64,000 nt of DNA from contig NZ_JADBDT010000001.1 in the NCBI RefSeq assembly GCF_014873485.1, forward strand, positions 4,855,218 to 4,919,217, in the 5' to 3' direction. A program made the translations under genes and the position numbers. Below the pieces are notes generated by a model. The model saw only the letters and a program-made list of their open reading frames with translations. It was not told the origin of the DNA and ran no database searches. Positions 56,742 through 64,000 of this stretch are shown one piece after another (position 1 is the stretch's first letter; every line of letters starts with the position of its first letter). The DNA is from Sphingopyxis sp. OAS728. Lineage in GTDB: Bacteria; Pseudomonadota; Alphaproteobacteria; Sphingomonadales; Sphingomonadaceae.

Positions 56742-59381
56742 TTGGGGGTTCGGCGTAACATCATCCGGCCGGCAAGCGGCGATTTGCAAGCAGGCGAATC
56801 GCTGTTCGATTCACCGGAATTCGTAACGCACCTGATGCGGGTGGCGAAGCTGTGGCATTATGTGCTGATCGGCCGCGTCCTTGCGTTCCTGACCTTCGCT
56901 TTCGTCCCGGGCGTTATGGGTTTCCTCGATCATCCGGCGCATTGGCTGGTCATGGCGGCCGGTCTGCCATGCGACGTCGCGCTGACCGTGATCGGGCAGG
57001 TGATGCGCAAACCCCGTCCGATCGCGCACAGCCAAGTCCGGCTGATGGCGATGCTGTGCATGGCGCTGATCGTGCTCGGCACATTGCTCAACGCCGCCGC
57101 GATGTTCGACGCGATCGCCATCCCCGACGGCAGCCGCCATTTCGATGCCTTTACCGCGATTCACATCGGCTCGTTGCTCGTTGCGGCGTCGGCCGTCGCG
57201 GTGGTCCGGCCGGCCTTTTTCGCCTTCGCGGGGGCGACGGCGCTGGGTGGCGCGATCGGCGTGGCGTCGTGGCCGTTCGCGGTCGCGGGGTTCGTGTTTC
57301 TCGGCCTGTTGATCGTCATGATGCGTGAGGATGTCCGGCACCAGCGCCGCGCCACGCGTGCGGCGCGGCTTAGCGTCAGCGATCAGCAGCGCGCACTCAA
57401 CCTGATGCGCGATTTCGAGCGTGCGGGGCGCGGCTGGTTCTGGGAAACCGATCGCGACGGCCAGCTCGTCTATATCTCGCCGACCGTAGCGGCGCGGCTC
57501 GAACGCCCGCTCACCGACCTGCTCGGCCATCCCTTTACCGACATCATCCGCAAGCGGCTTGGCAACGACGAGAGCGAAGAGCGTACTTTGGGTTTCAGCC
57601 TGTCGTCGCGCACGCCGTTCAAGGAGCTGACCGTGCGGGCTGCGGTGCCGGGCGAGGAGCGATGGTGGTCGATTTCGGGCCACCCGATCAGCAACGAACT
57701 CGGCAATTTCCAGGGCTTTCGCGGTAGCGGAACCGACCTGACCGATAAGAAAAGGTCCGAGCGCGAGATCAACCAGCTCGCGCGCTACGACACGCTCACG
57801 GGCCTAGCGAACCGGCGCCATATCACCGACCTGCTCGAGCGCGCATTGAAGAGCCACAGCGGCCAAGCGCAGCCCTGCGCGCTGCTGCTGATGGACCTCG
57901 ACCGGTTCAAGGCGGTCAACGACACGCTGGGGCATCCGGTGGGCGACCAGCTGCTGCAGCAGGTTGCGGGGCGGCTGACGCAGATCGTCGGCGACAAGGG
58001 ACAGGTCGGGCGGCTTGGCGGCGATGAATTCCAGATCGTCGTTCCGCAGATAAGCCAGCCCGAAAAACTCGCGGGTATCGCCAATGCGATCATCCTCAGC
58101 CTTGCGAAGCCCTTCGCGATCGAGGGCGAGCAGGTGCGGATCGGATCGTCGCTCGGCATTGCGGTGTCGGACGGGCAGGGAGTCTCGGCGTCGGCGCTCG
58201 TCCGCAACGCAGACCTCGCGCTTTATGCCGCGAAGGATGCGGGGCGCGGGGTCTATCGTTTCTATGCCGACGCGATGCACAATCAGGCGAGCGAGCGAAA
58301 GGCGATCGAGGATGCGCTGCGCGATGCGCTGGCGAAGGATGAGCTCCGGCTGCTCTACCAGCCGATCGTCGACGTCGAGAGCGAACGGATTTCGGGGTTC
58401 GAGGCGCTGATCCGCTGGCATCATGCGACCCATGGCCTGGTCAGTCCGTCGAAATTCATCCCGATTGCGGAGGAGGCCAATCTGATCGTGCCGATCGGCG
58501 AGTGGATCATCCGCACCGCCTGTGCGACCATCGCGCACCTCGGCCCCGGATACCGCGTCGCGGTCAATGTTTCGCCGCGCCAGTTCGCCAATGAAAAGCT
58601 GCCCGCGACGATCATGAGCGCGGTGTCGGCGGCGGGCATCCGCCCCGAGCAGCTTGAGCTGGAGATTACCGAGGGTGTCTTCCTCGACGAAAGCCCCGAG
58701 AATCTCGCGATGTTCCAGAAGTTGAAGCGCACGGGCGTGCGGCTGGCGCTCGACGATTTCGGCACCGGCTATTCGGCGCTCGGCTATCTGAAAAAGGCGC
58801 CGTTCGACAAGATCAAGATCGACCAGAGCTTCGTCCTCGGCGCCGCCGACCCGAGCAGCATGAATGCCGCGATCATCTCGTCGATCGTCGGGCTGGCGAC
58901 CGCGCTGAAGATGGAAACGACCGCCGAGGGGGTCGAAACGCACGACGACCTCGCGCTGATCCGCGGGCTGGGGTGCAGCCATGTGCAGGGCTATATTTAT
59001 GGGCGTCCGATGGACCTCGCCGAGGTGCTGGCCCTGCTTCGCGAAAGCGGCGGGCGCGTCGAGGCGAAGGGATATAAGAGCGCGCGCGAACCGCGGCTCA
59101 CGACCTTCCGCACGATCCAGGTCGGCAGCGGCGGCTATCGATATGAGGGGATCGTCCGCAACTTGTCGTCGCGCGGCGCGCTGATCGAAGGGTTGTGGAA
59201 TGTGCCGCCGGGTACGGCGCTGACGCTCGAATTCGGCGCCGACCAGATATTCGATGCCGAAGCGCGCTGGTCGGCGGGCAACCGCGTCGGGGTGAAATTT
59301 GCCGAAGCGGTCGAGATCGACGGGCTCACCGGCCCGAAGACCGCCACGCCGGCGCGGGGACGCGTCCGCCGCGCGGCATGA
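56742..59381 (+). CDS. Membrane GGDEF-EAL protein with PAS and C-terminal PilZ domain
   Basis: An 879-residue c-di-GMP enzyme (848 if the ATG at 56835 is used instead of the TTG at 56742). About five membrane helices (residues 45-200) precede a PAS domain (225-340; RGWFWETDRDGQLVYISPTVAARL), a GGDEF domain with intact GGDEF (426-430) but no RxxD I-site, an EAL domain (EALIRWHH from 554; ELEITEGVFLDE; ALDDFGTGYSALGYLKKAPFDKIKIDQSFV) and a PilZ domain (about 785-865; YRYEGIVRNLSSRGALIEGLW). Both synthesis and hydrolysis motifs look complete; the PilZ domain could sense c-di-GMP and switch between them. Confidence 0.9.
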   Translation: MGVRRNIIRPASGDLQAGESLFDSPEFVTHLMRVAKLWHYVLIGRVLAFLTFAFVPGVMGFLDHPAHWLVMAAGLPCDVALTVIGQVMRKPRPIAHSQVRLMAMLCMALIVLGTLLNAAAMFDAIAIPDGSRHFDAFTAIHIGSLLVAASAVAVVRPAFFAFAGATALGGAIGVASWPFAVAGFVFLGLLIVMMREDVRHQRRATRAARLSVSDQQRALNLMRDFERAGRGWFWETDRDGQLVYISPTVAARLERPLTDLLGHPFTDIIRKRLGNDESEERTLGFSLSSRTPFKELTVRAAVPGEERWWSISGHPISNELGNFQGFRGSGTDLTDKKRSEREINQLARYDTLTGLANRRHITDLLERALKSHSGQAQPCALLLMDLDRFKAVNDTLGHPVGDQLLQQVAGRLTQIVGDKGQVGRLGGDEFQIVVPQISQPEKLAGIANAIILSLAKPFAIEGEQVRIGSSLGIAVSDGQGVSASALVRNADLALYAAKDAGRGVYRFYADAMHNQASERKAIEDALRDALAKDELRLLYQPIVDVESERISGFEALIRWHHATHGLVSPSKFIPIAEEANLIVPIGEWIIRTACATIAHLGPGYRVAVNVSPRQFANEKLPATIMSAVSAAGIRPEQLELEITEGVFLDESPENLAMFQKLKRTGVRLALDDFGTGYSALGYLKKAPFDKIKIDQSFVLGAADPSSMNAAIISSIVGLATALKMETTAEGVETHDDLALIRGLGCSHVQGYIYGRPMDLAEVLALLRESGGRVEAKGYKSAREPRLTTFRTIQVGSGGYRYEGIVRNLSSRGALIEGLWNVPPGTALTLEFGADQIFDAEARWSAGNRVGVKFAEAVEIDGLTGPKTATPARGRVRRAA

Positions 59382-59390
59382 CGCTGTCGT

Positions 59391-60662
59391 TCAGTGGGCG
59401 ATCCGGCCGCGCGCCATCACCCAGTCGACCTTTTCGAGCACCGTAACATCGCTGAGCGGATCGCCGCTGACCGCGATCATGTCGGCCGACATGCCGGGTG
59501 CGATGCGGCCAATTTCGCTTTCGAGCGACAGCAGCTTTGCGGCGACCGTCGTCGCGCTCGCCAGCGCCTCGCGCGGGGTCAGGCCATATTTGACGAGGAG
59601 CGCGAACTCGCCGCCGTTGCGGCCATGTTCGAAGACGCCGGCGTCGGTGCCAAAAGCGATCGGCACGCCGAGCGCCTTGGCGCGCGTCACGGCCTTGCCG
59701 ACATCGCCGAGCGTCATGCGCACCTTGTTCTCGACCGTCGGCGTGTAGATGCCCTTGCCGAGCCGCTCGCGGATCCCCTCGAACGCCATCAGCGTCGGGA
59801 CGAGATAGGTGCCCTTGGCCTTCATCACCTGGAGCGTCGCGTCGTCGGCAAAGGTACCATGCTCGATGCTGTCGATCCCGGCCGCCGCGGAAGATTTGAT
59901 CCCGCCCGCGCCATGCGCATGTGCCATCACTTTCAGGCCGAGCGAATGGGCGGTGTCGGCGATACTTTGCAGTTCGGGGCTGGTGAAATGGCCTTCGAGT
60001 CCGCGCGCTTGCTGCGACAGGACGCCGCCGGTCGCGGTGATCTTGATAACGTCGGCGCCGGCGCGCGAGGCCTTGCGTACCTTTTCGGCGCACTCGACCG
60101 CGCCGGTGCAGGTATAGCCTTCATCGAGGACGGCATGGATATCCTCGCGAAAGCCCGTCACGTCGCCGTGCCCACCGATGATCGACAGCGCTGGACCGGC
60201 CGCAACGATGCGCGGGCCTTCGATAAAGCCGTTCGCGGTGCCGCGACGGAGCGAGAAAGCGGTATATTGCGCCGACCCCGCCTCGCGCACCGTCGTGAAG
60301 CCGGCGCGCAGCGTGATCGCGGCATTTTTCGCGCCGACGACGACGCCCCATTCGGTGGGATCGACCGCCGCAGCGCGATAATCGTCGCCGGGGTCGCCGG
60401 TCAGGTGAACGTGGAGGTCGATGAGGCCGGGGAGCAAAGTCTTGTCGCCGAGATCGACGATTTCGGCGCCCACTGGCGCTTCGGTGCGCCCGGGAGCGAT
60501 CGAGGTGATGCGGTCGTCGGTGATCGTAACGGTCGAGGGGCCTTGCGCGGGCTTGGAGGCATCGGTGATGACGCGGCCGGCATAGACCACCGTCGTTTTT
60601 GCATATGCCGTCGTGCCGAGCAGCGCGAGCGTCGCGGCCGCGACCATTCCCAATTTACGCAT
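59391..60662 (-). CDS. Secreted amidohydrolase (imidazolonepropionase/prolidase-like)
   Basis: A 423-residue metal-dependent hydrolase with a signal peptide (MRKLGMVAAATLALLGTTAYA). DLHVHLTGDPGDDY gives the first metal His pair; VIKITATGG the candidate bridging Lys; MAHAHGAGGI and SIEHGTF further His; AFGTDAGVFEHGRNGGEF the Asp. This group contains periplasmic Xaa-Pro/Arg dipeptidases and related enzymes; the substrate is unknown. It ends 9 bp from the convergent GGDEF-EAL gene. Confidence 0.88.
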   Translation of the reverse strand: MRKLGMVAAATLALLGTTAYAKTTVVYAGRVITDASKPAQGPSTVTITDDRITSIAPGRTEAPVGAEIVDLGDKTLLPGLIDLHVHLTGDPGDDYRAAAVDPTEWGVVVGAKNAAITLRAGFTTVREAGSAQYTAFSLRRGTANGFIEGPRIVAAGPALSIIGGHGDVTGFREDIHAVLDEGYTCTGAVECAEKVRKASRAGADVIKITATGGVLSQQARGLEGHFTSPELQSIADTAHSLGLKVMAHAHGAGGIKSSAAAGIDSIEHGTFADDATLQVMKAKGTYLVPTLMAFEGIRERLGKGIYTPTVENKVRMTLGDVGKAVTRAKALGVPIAFGTDAGVFEHGRNGGEFALLVKYGLTPREALASATTVAAKLLSLESEIGRIAPGMSADMIAVSGDPLSDVTVLEKVDWVMARGRIAH

Positions 60663-60755
60663 GAAGTCTCCCCTGTTTGATGCGTCACCGTGGCGCGCCG
60701 GACGGGGGAGGGCAAGTGCATAAAAAGAGGGGCCGACTTGGCCGGCCACGTTTCG

Positions 60756-60784
60756 AAAAAAAGGGGGCCGGTCGAGCCGGCCCC
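60756..60784 (-). terminator. Terminator of the RcnB-like gene
   Basis: An 8-bp GC stem (60764-60771 with 60777-60784) and 5-base loop; on the minus strand it is followed by a run of seven Ts (60762-60756). It lies about 30 bp past the stop at 60816. Confidence 0.85.
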
Positions 60785-60815
60785 TCAGTTTGTCATCTGA
60801 TAACCGAAAGGAATA

Positions 60816-61820
60816 TTACCAGAAGAAATCGTAGATTACGTCGACCACTTCGCCCGAATAGGTGTCGACCAGAAGCGCATCGTCATAATAGCGGATCCAG
60901 CGATAGCCCCCGTAAGCGGGCGGCAGGCGGTAATAGCCCGGATCGTTGATCCAGTAGCGCTGGCCGTAAAAGAGCGAGCCGAGCGTGAAGCCGATGCTGA
61001 ACCGGGTGTAGCCATAACCGCGATACGGGTTGTAATAGCGCGGCAGGCGGTAATAGCTGCGGTTCCGGTCGCGATAGCTGCGCCAGTCGTAGCGGCGATC
61101 ATTGCGCCAGTCGCGGCTCCAGCGATTATTGTTGTTGCGGTCCCAGCGATCGTGACGGCCGTCGCGATAACGCCGGTCGACATAGCCGTTGCGGTTATTG
61201 TCCCAGCGGCGATCGACGCGGTTGTTGTCGTTGCGGTCCCAGCGGCGATCGAGGTCGCCGTTGCGATTGCGGTCGTAGCGGCGATCGACCTGGCCATTGC
61301 GGTTGCGATCCCACTGGCGGTCGACCCGACCGTCGCGGTTGCGGTCCCACTGGCGGTCGGTGCGTCCGTCGCGGTTGCGATCATAGGTGCCGCGCTGCGC
61401 CTGCTGTGCCTGGCGCTGCTCGTTCTGCCGTTGCCATTGCTGGCGCTGCTGATCGTTACCGCGCTGCTGCCACTGCTGGCGCTGGGCTTGCCGCTGCGCG
61501 TCGTTACCGCGCTGCTGGCGCCATTGCTCACGCTGTGCCTGACGCTGCTGATCGTTGCCGCGTTGCTGCCATTGCTGTTGGCGCATTTCGCTGCGCTGTT
61601 GGCGTTCCGCGCGCGGCTGCTGGCTTTGCTGGCGCTCGGGCCGAGCCTGACCGCCCCAATTGCCGCCACCGCGGCGTACTTCGGGGCCGCGTGGTCCGCG
61701 GTCCCCACGGTCGCCGCGCTGCGCGATCTGCACCCGCTCGCCCGACGCCTGCGCGGCGGCCGGGGCGATCGGGGTCAGGATCGTTGCCGCGATCAGCAAC
61801 CCTCCGAACATCTTCTTCAT
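60816..61820 (-). CDS. RcnB-family exported protein with tandem DxNxDGxxD repeats
   Basis: A 334-residue protein with a signal peptide (MKKMFGGLLIAATILTPIAPAAAQA). A Gln/Arg-rich region (about residues 60-140) has repeated QQRGNDxQRQ units; then six tandem 12-residue repeats (about 147-218), each DRNRDGRVDRQW or a variant; then a Trp/Tyr/Arg-rich segment; and a C-terminal RcnB domain (YYRLPPAYGGYRWIRYYDDALLVDTYSGEVVDVIYDFFW). RcnB itself is a periplasmic nickel/cobalt-homeostasis protein. The D-x-N-x-D-G-x-x-D spacing is that of calcium-binding loops, but the Arg density also suits binding to polyanions. ATG 61820 is preferred over 61835 by ribosome-site spacing. Confidence 0.85.
   Translation of the reverse strand: MKKMFGGLLIAATILTPIAPAAAQASGERVQIAQRGDRGDRGPRGPEVRRGGGNWGGQARPERQQSQQPRAERQQRSEMRQQQWQQRGNDQQRQAQREQWRQQRGNDAQRQAQRQQWQQRGNDQQRQQWQRQNEQRQAQQAQRGTYDRNRDGRTDRQWDRNRDGRVDRQWDRNRNGQVDRRYDRNRNGDLDRRWDRNDNNRVDRRWDNNRNGYVDRRYRDGRHDRWDRNNNNRWSRDWRNDRRYDWRSYRDRNRSYYRLPRYYNPYRGYGYTRFSIGFTLGSLFYGQRYWINDPGYYRLPPAYGGYRWIRYYDDALLVDTYSGEVVDVIYDFFW
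61167..61382 (-). repeat. Six 36-bp tandem repeats inside the RcnB-like gene
   Basis: 216 bp encode six 12-residue units in phase. Units 1-2 are nearly identical at protein level; later units drift (NGQVDRRY, NGDLDRRW, NNRVDRRW, NGYVDRRY). Repeat number could vary by recombination or slippage. Confidence 0.88.
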
Positions 61821-61953
61821 CTCGCCATTCTCCAACTCATGTCCCGTTTGCTGGAGACGCCAGCCGGGATGATGAATCGATTCTTACTCTCCGCAAGATG
61901 ATCGATGGCTGACCGCGTTGTTGCCTGCGGTTCAGCTAGATGAACGGGGACGT

Positions 61954-62499
61954 TCAGGTGCCCGGCGGCAGGCGGAGCGCCGGGACGGCCTCCACCGCGT
62001 CCTGGGGGCGGATACCGGGCGGCGGCGCAGCGGCGATTCGTTCCTCGCCGCGGATCACACGGCCCGCGAGGCGGATCGCGGTGCGGATGCGTGGATAGGT
62101 GCCGCAGCGGCAGATATTGGTCATCGCCGCGTCGATCTCGGCATCGCTCGGATTGCTGTTCGACCGGAGCAGGGCCGCGGCCGCCATGATCATCCCCGAT
62201 TGGCAGAAACCGCATTGCGGCACCTGTTCGGCGACCCACGCCTGCTGCACCGGATGGCTGCGGTCGCGCGCGAGTCCTTCGATCGTCGTGACGAAGCGGC
62301 CTTCGCATTCGGCAATCGTGACCATGCAGCTACGAATCGCCTCGCCGTCGATGTCGACCGTGCACGCGCCGCACTCGCCGGTGCCGCAGCCATATTTGGT
62401 GCCCGTCAGGTTCGACGCGTCGCGCAGCGCCCAGAGCAGGGGCGTTTCGGGTTCCATGCGATATTCGACCGGGCGGTCGTTGACCGAGAATCGCGTCAT
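61954..62499 (-). CDS. [2Fe-2S] subunit of a xanthine-dehydrogenase-family enzyme (IorA-like), orphan
   Basis: A 181-residue protein with both clusters: plant-type YGCGTGECGACTVDIDGEAIRSC and the C-terminal QCGFCQSGM...NICRCGTYPRI. This is the small electron-transfer subunit of molybdenum hydroxylases, most like isoquinoline 1-oxidoreductase alpha. The large molybdopterin subunit (IorB-like) is absent on either side: downstream is the RcnB-like gene, upstream a class II aldolase. It has a 30-residue Pro/Ala-rich C-terminal extension. It may pair with a subunit encoded elsewhere. Confidence 0.9.
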   Translation of the reverse strand: MTRFSVNDRPVEYRMEPETPLLWALRDASNLTGTKYGCGTGECGACTVDIDGEAIRSCMVTIAECEGRFVTTIEGLARDRSHPVQQAWVAEQVPQCGFCQSGMIMAAAALLRSNSNPSDAEIDAAMTNICRCGTYPRIRTAIRLAGRVIRGEERIAAAPPPGIRPQDAVEAVPALRLPPGT

Positions 62500-62526
62500 G
62501 CCGCCCCTGTTAGCGCAGCCGCCGGA

Positions 62527-63291
62527 TTAGTCACGCCAGCTTGTGTCGATCTTGTCGACCTTGCGGACCATCGCGTCGAATTCGGCCTTGCCCGCCTGTC
62601 CGGGGATCGAGGCCATGAACAGGTCGCGCTGGTGAACCGCGATCACCTCGTCGGGGACGGTGATCGGTTTGCCCATGCTCATCGTCGCAAGCTGGATTTC
62701 GCACGCGCGCTGGAGCGCCCAATATTTGATGAAGGCTTCGGTCAACGACTTGCCCATCACGACCGGGCCATGGTTGCGAAGCATCAGGATGCGCTTGTCG
62801 CCGAGGTTCTTGACGAGGCGCTCGCCCTCTTCCTCGCGGACCGTCACGCCTTCGAAATCATGATAGCCGAGCTGGCCCATGAAGTTGCAGGCATAGAAAT
62901 TCACCGGCTGCAGCCCGCCTTCGAGCGCGCAGACGGCGGTCGTCGCGGTGGTGTGGGTGTGGATGATCGCGTGCGCGTCGGGCAGGACGCGGTGGAACAG
63001 GCTGTGCTGGACAAAGCCCGCCTTGTTGACGTGCCAGGGATTATCCTCGTCGACCTTGTTGCCGTCGATGTCGATCTTGATCAGGTTCGAGGCGGTGACT
63101 TCGCTGAAATGCAGGCCGTACGGGTTGATCAGGAAGGCGCCGTCCTCGTCGGGAACCTTCACCGTGATATGGTTGAAGATCATTTCGTCCCAGCCCATCA
63201 TCGCGAAGATGCGGTAGCAGGCGGCAAGCTCCTGCCGCGCCGTCCATTCGGCTTCGCTATATTTGCTGTTGCGCTTGAGCTGGGTCGCCAT
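62527..63291 (-). CDS. Class II aldolase/adducin-family protein
   Basis: A 254-residue protein of the class II aldolase family: MIFNHITVKVP, FLINPYGLHFSEVTASNLIKIDIDG, the zinc-binding IIHTHTTATTAVCALEGGLQP and the downstream LMLRNHGPVVMGKSLTEAFIKYWALQRACEIQ (third His). Possible aldolase, epimerase or decarboxylase acting on a sugar phosphate or hydroxy acid; substrate unknown. It lies 27 bp upstream of the [2Fe-2S] subunit gene on the same strand, so the two may be co-transcribed. Confidence 0.9.
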   Translation of the reverse strand: MATQLKRNSKYSEAEWTARQELAACYRIFAMMGWDEMIFNHITVKVPDEDGAFLINPYGLHFSEVTASNLIKIDIDGNKVDEDNPWHVNKAGFVQHSLFHRVLPDAHAIIHTHTTATTAVCALEGGLQPVNFYACNFMGQLGYHDFEGVTVREEEGERLVKNLGDKRILMLRNHGPVVMGKSLTEAFIKYWALQRACEIQLATMSMGKPITVPDEVIAVHQRDLFMASIPGQAGKAEFDAMVRKVDKIDTSWRD

Positions 63292-63568
63292 GGCCTGTCC
63301 CTCATTATGATGTTAGTTTCGTCCTGCTACCTATGCCATAAGGATGGGGCGCGGCACAATCCCGCGAGCGGGAAGGTGGTTCGATAGCGGGGCAGGCGCA
63401 GTTTACCGCGCAGGGGCTTGCATTTTGCCGCGAATCCTTTTAGTGGCCCAGCCATCGGAACGTCGCGGGTTCGCGGCGCTTCTCTTATTGCCCTTATATC
63501 GGCGATTTTTGGCGGACCGGATGGCCGGTAGTCATTCATCGTTGGACGAACCGGAGACGACACGGCGT

Positions 63569-63775
63569 ATGCAGATCATCGTTCGCGACAATAATGTCGA
63601 CCAGGCCCTTCGCGCGCTCAAGAAGAAGCTGCAGCGTGAGGGCGTGTATCGCGAAATGAAGCTGCGCCGCCATTACGAGAAGCCCAGCGAAAAGCGCGCG
63701 CGCGAGCACGCTGCCGCTGTCCGCCGCGCCCGCAAGATGGAGCGCAAGCGGATGGAGCGCGACGGTATCAAGTAA
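63569..63775 (+). CDS. rpsU: 30S ribosomal protein S21
   Basis: A 68-residue basic protein: [20 protein letters not shown], then [48 protein letters not shown]. The [22 protein letters not shown] start and [16 protein letters not shown] block are S21 hallmarks. S21 helps initiation at the 30S platform. GGAG lies 12 bases before the ATG. In-frame codons from 63344 to the ATG are leader. A strong terminator follows. Confidence 0.97.
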   Translation: MQIIVRDNNVDQALRALKKKLQREGVYREMKLRRHYEKPSEKRAREHAAAVRRARKMERKRMERDGIK

Positions 63776-63809
63776 GACCGCTTCCCTTTCGGGATCCGGA
63801 TCGAGAAAT

Positions 63810-63840
63810 GGGCGCTGCGGGAAACCGCGGCGCCCTTTTT
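63810..63840 (+). terminator. Intrinsic terminator of rpsU
   Basis: An 11-bp stem with one G-U pair (63810-63820 with 63825-63835), GAAA tetraloop and five Ts. Confidence 0.92.
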
Positions 63841-63866
63841 CGTTTGGGCTGACGGAGAATGGCGGG

Positions 63867-64000
63867 TTTCGACCGATTGCTGCCGATAGGGATGTGAACC
63901 CCGGCGAAAGCCGGGGCCCAGAATTCCAACACTAACCTTGCGCTTTTCCGCACTGGGCCCCGGCTTTCGCCGGGGTGCACGGGAGGCAGCTTCCCACCCC
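63867..64000. repeat. Intergenic palindromic repeat, family A copy 3 (runs to window end)
   Basis: 134 bp identical to 14895-15028. The element may continue past the window, since the copy-1 flank continues AAAGC. Confidence 0.92.

Noticed and set aside
61167..61382. Possible CRISPR-like regular repeat
   Set aside because: The 36-bp periodicity is in-frame protein repeats without spacers.
61152..61901. Hydrophobic Ala/Val-repeat frame on the plus strand
   Set aside because: Complement of the tandem repeats of the RcnB-like gene; signal peptide, ribosome site and terminator all support the minus strand.

Overview
The window is a GC-rich chromosomal segment of an alphaproteobacterium, most likely a Sphingomonadales member close to Sphingopyxis. 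This rests on gene order (plsX-fabH-ihfA-merR, aroQ-accB-accC, rplJL and rpoBC), on a class I lysyl-tRNA synthetase, and on the dispersed intergenic palindromes. It is ordinary, densely packed core chromosome. I see no rRNA or tRNA gene, insertion sequence, prophage, integrase or CRISPR array.

Layout. 1-4400: the 3' part of a transglutaminase/TPR protein, then on the minus strand a DUF2975-XRE pair behind four copies of one dyad, a PadR-DUF2218 pair, and a YjaB-like acetyltransferase. 4400-5800: rplJ-rplL with its own promoter, leader and terminator. 5800-15270: a block separating rplJL from rpoBC. It holds an anchored Pro/Ala-rich protein, an ATP-grasp/nucleotidyltransferase pair, a carotenoid oxygenase with a divergent TetR, a MASE1-PAS-GGDEF cyclase, an unknown protein, a DUF4197 protein and repeats. 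15270-23860: rpoB-rpoC with promoter and terminator. 23900-28600: an exported protein, a sulfatase-fold membrane enzyme, a PspC gene with a 42-residue membrane ORF behind a sigma-54-like promoter, recF and an ArsC-like reductase. 28700-34630: two L,D-transpeptidases, aroQ-accB-accC and thiS-thiG. 34630-43260: stress and envelope genes (CsbD, lipoprotein, glycine-zipper protein), rarD, pyrC, ygfZ, an aspartic protease, an MBL hydrolase and a MAPEG protein. 43570-46620: rpmF-plsX-fabH and ihfA-merR. 46650-50710: an AT-rich lipoprotein gene, a SixA-like phosphatase and a DinG-like helicase. 50830-59380: an NTF2-like protein, PilZ, a membrane-bound LuxR regulator with DUF4199, lysK, DUF3291 with a one-domain asparaginase, a desaturase and a GGDEF-EAL-PilZ protein. 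59390-64000: an amidohydrolase, an RcnB-like repeat protein, an orphan [2Fe-2S] subunit, a class II aldolase, rpsU and a repeat.

Functional threads are transcription/translation (rplJL, rpoBC, rpmF, rpsU, lysK), fatty-acid synthesis (accBC, plsX, fabH, a desaturase), envelope maintenance (two L,D-transpeptidases, PspC, lipoproteins) and c-di-GMP signalling (a cyclase, a GGDEF-EAL-PilZ protein, a stand-alone PilZ). Convergent neighbours are packed tail to tail, often with 0-10 bp between stop codons and in one case an 80-bp coding overlap. Five families of inverted repeats (A-E) occupy the larger gaps.

The most interesting points are the sigma-54-like promoter with a PspF-like upstream dyad before the small ORF and PspC, the four-operator array before the DUF2975-XRE pair, the split rplJL/rpoBC arrangement, the uncharacterised ATP-grasp/nucleotidyltransferase pair, and the RcnB-like protein with six tandem calcium-loop-like repeats.
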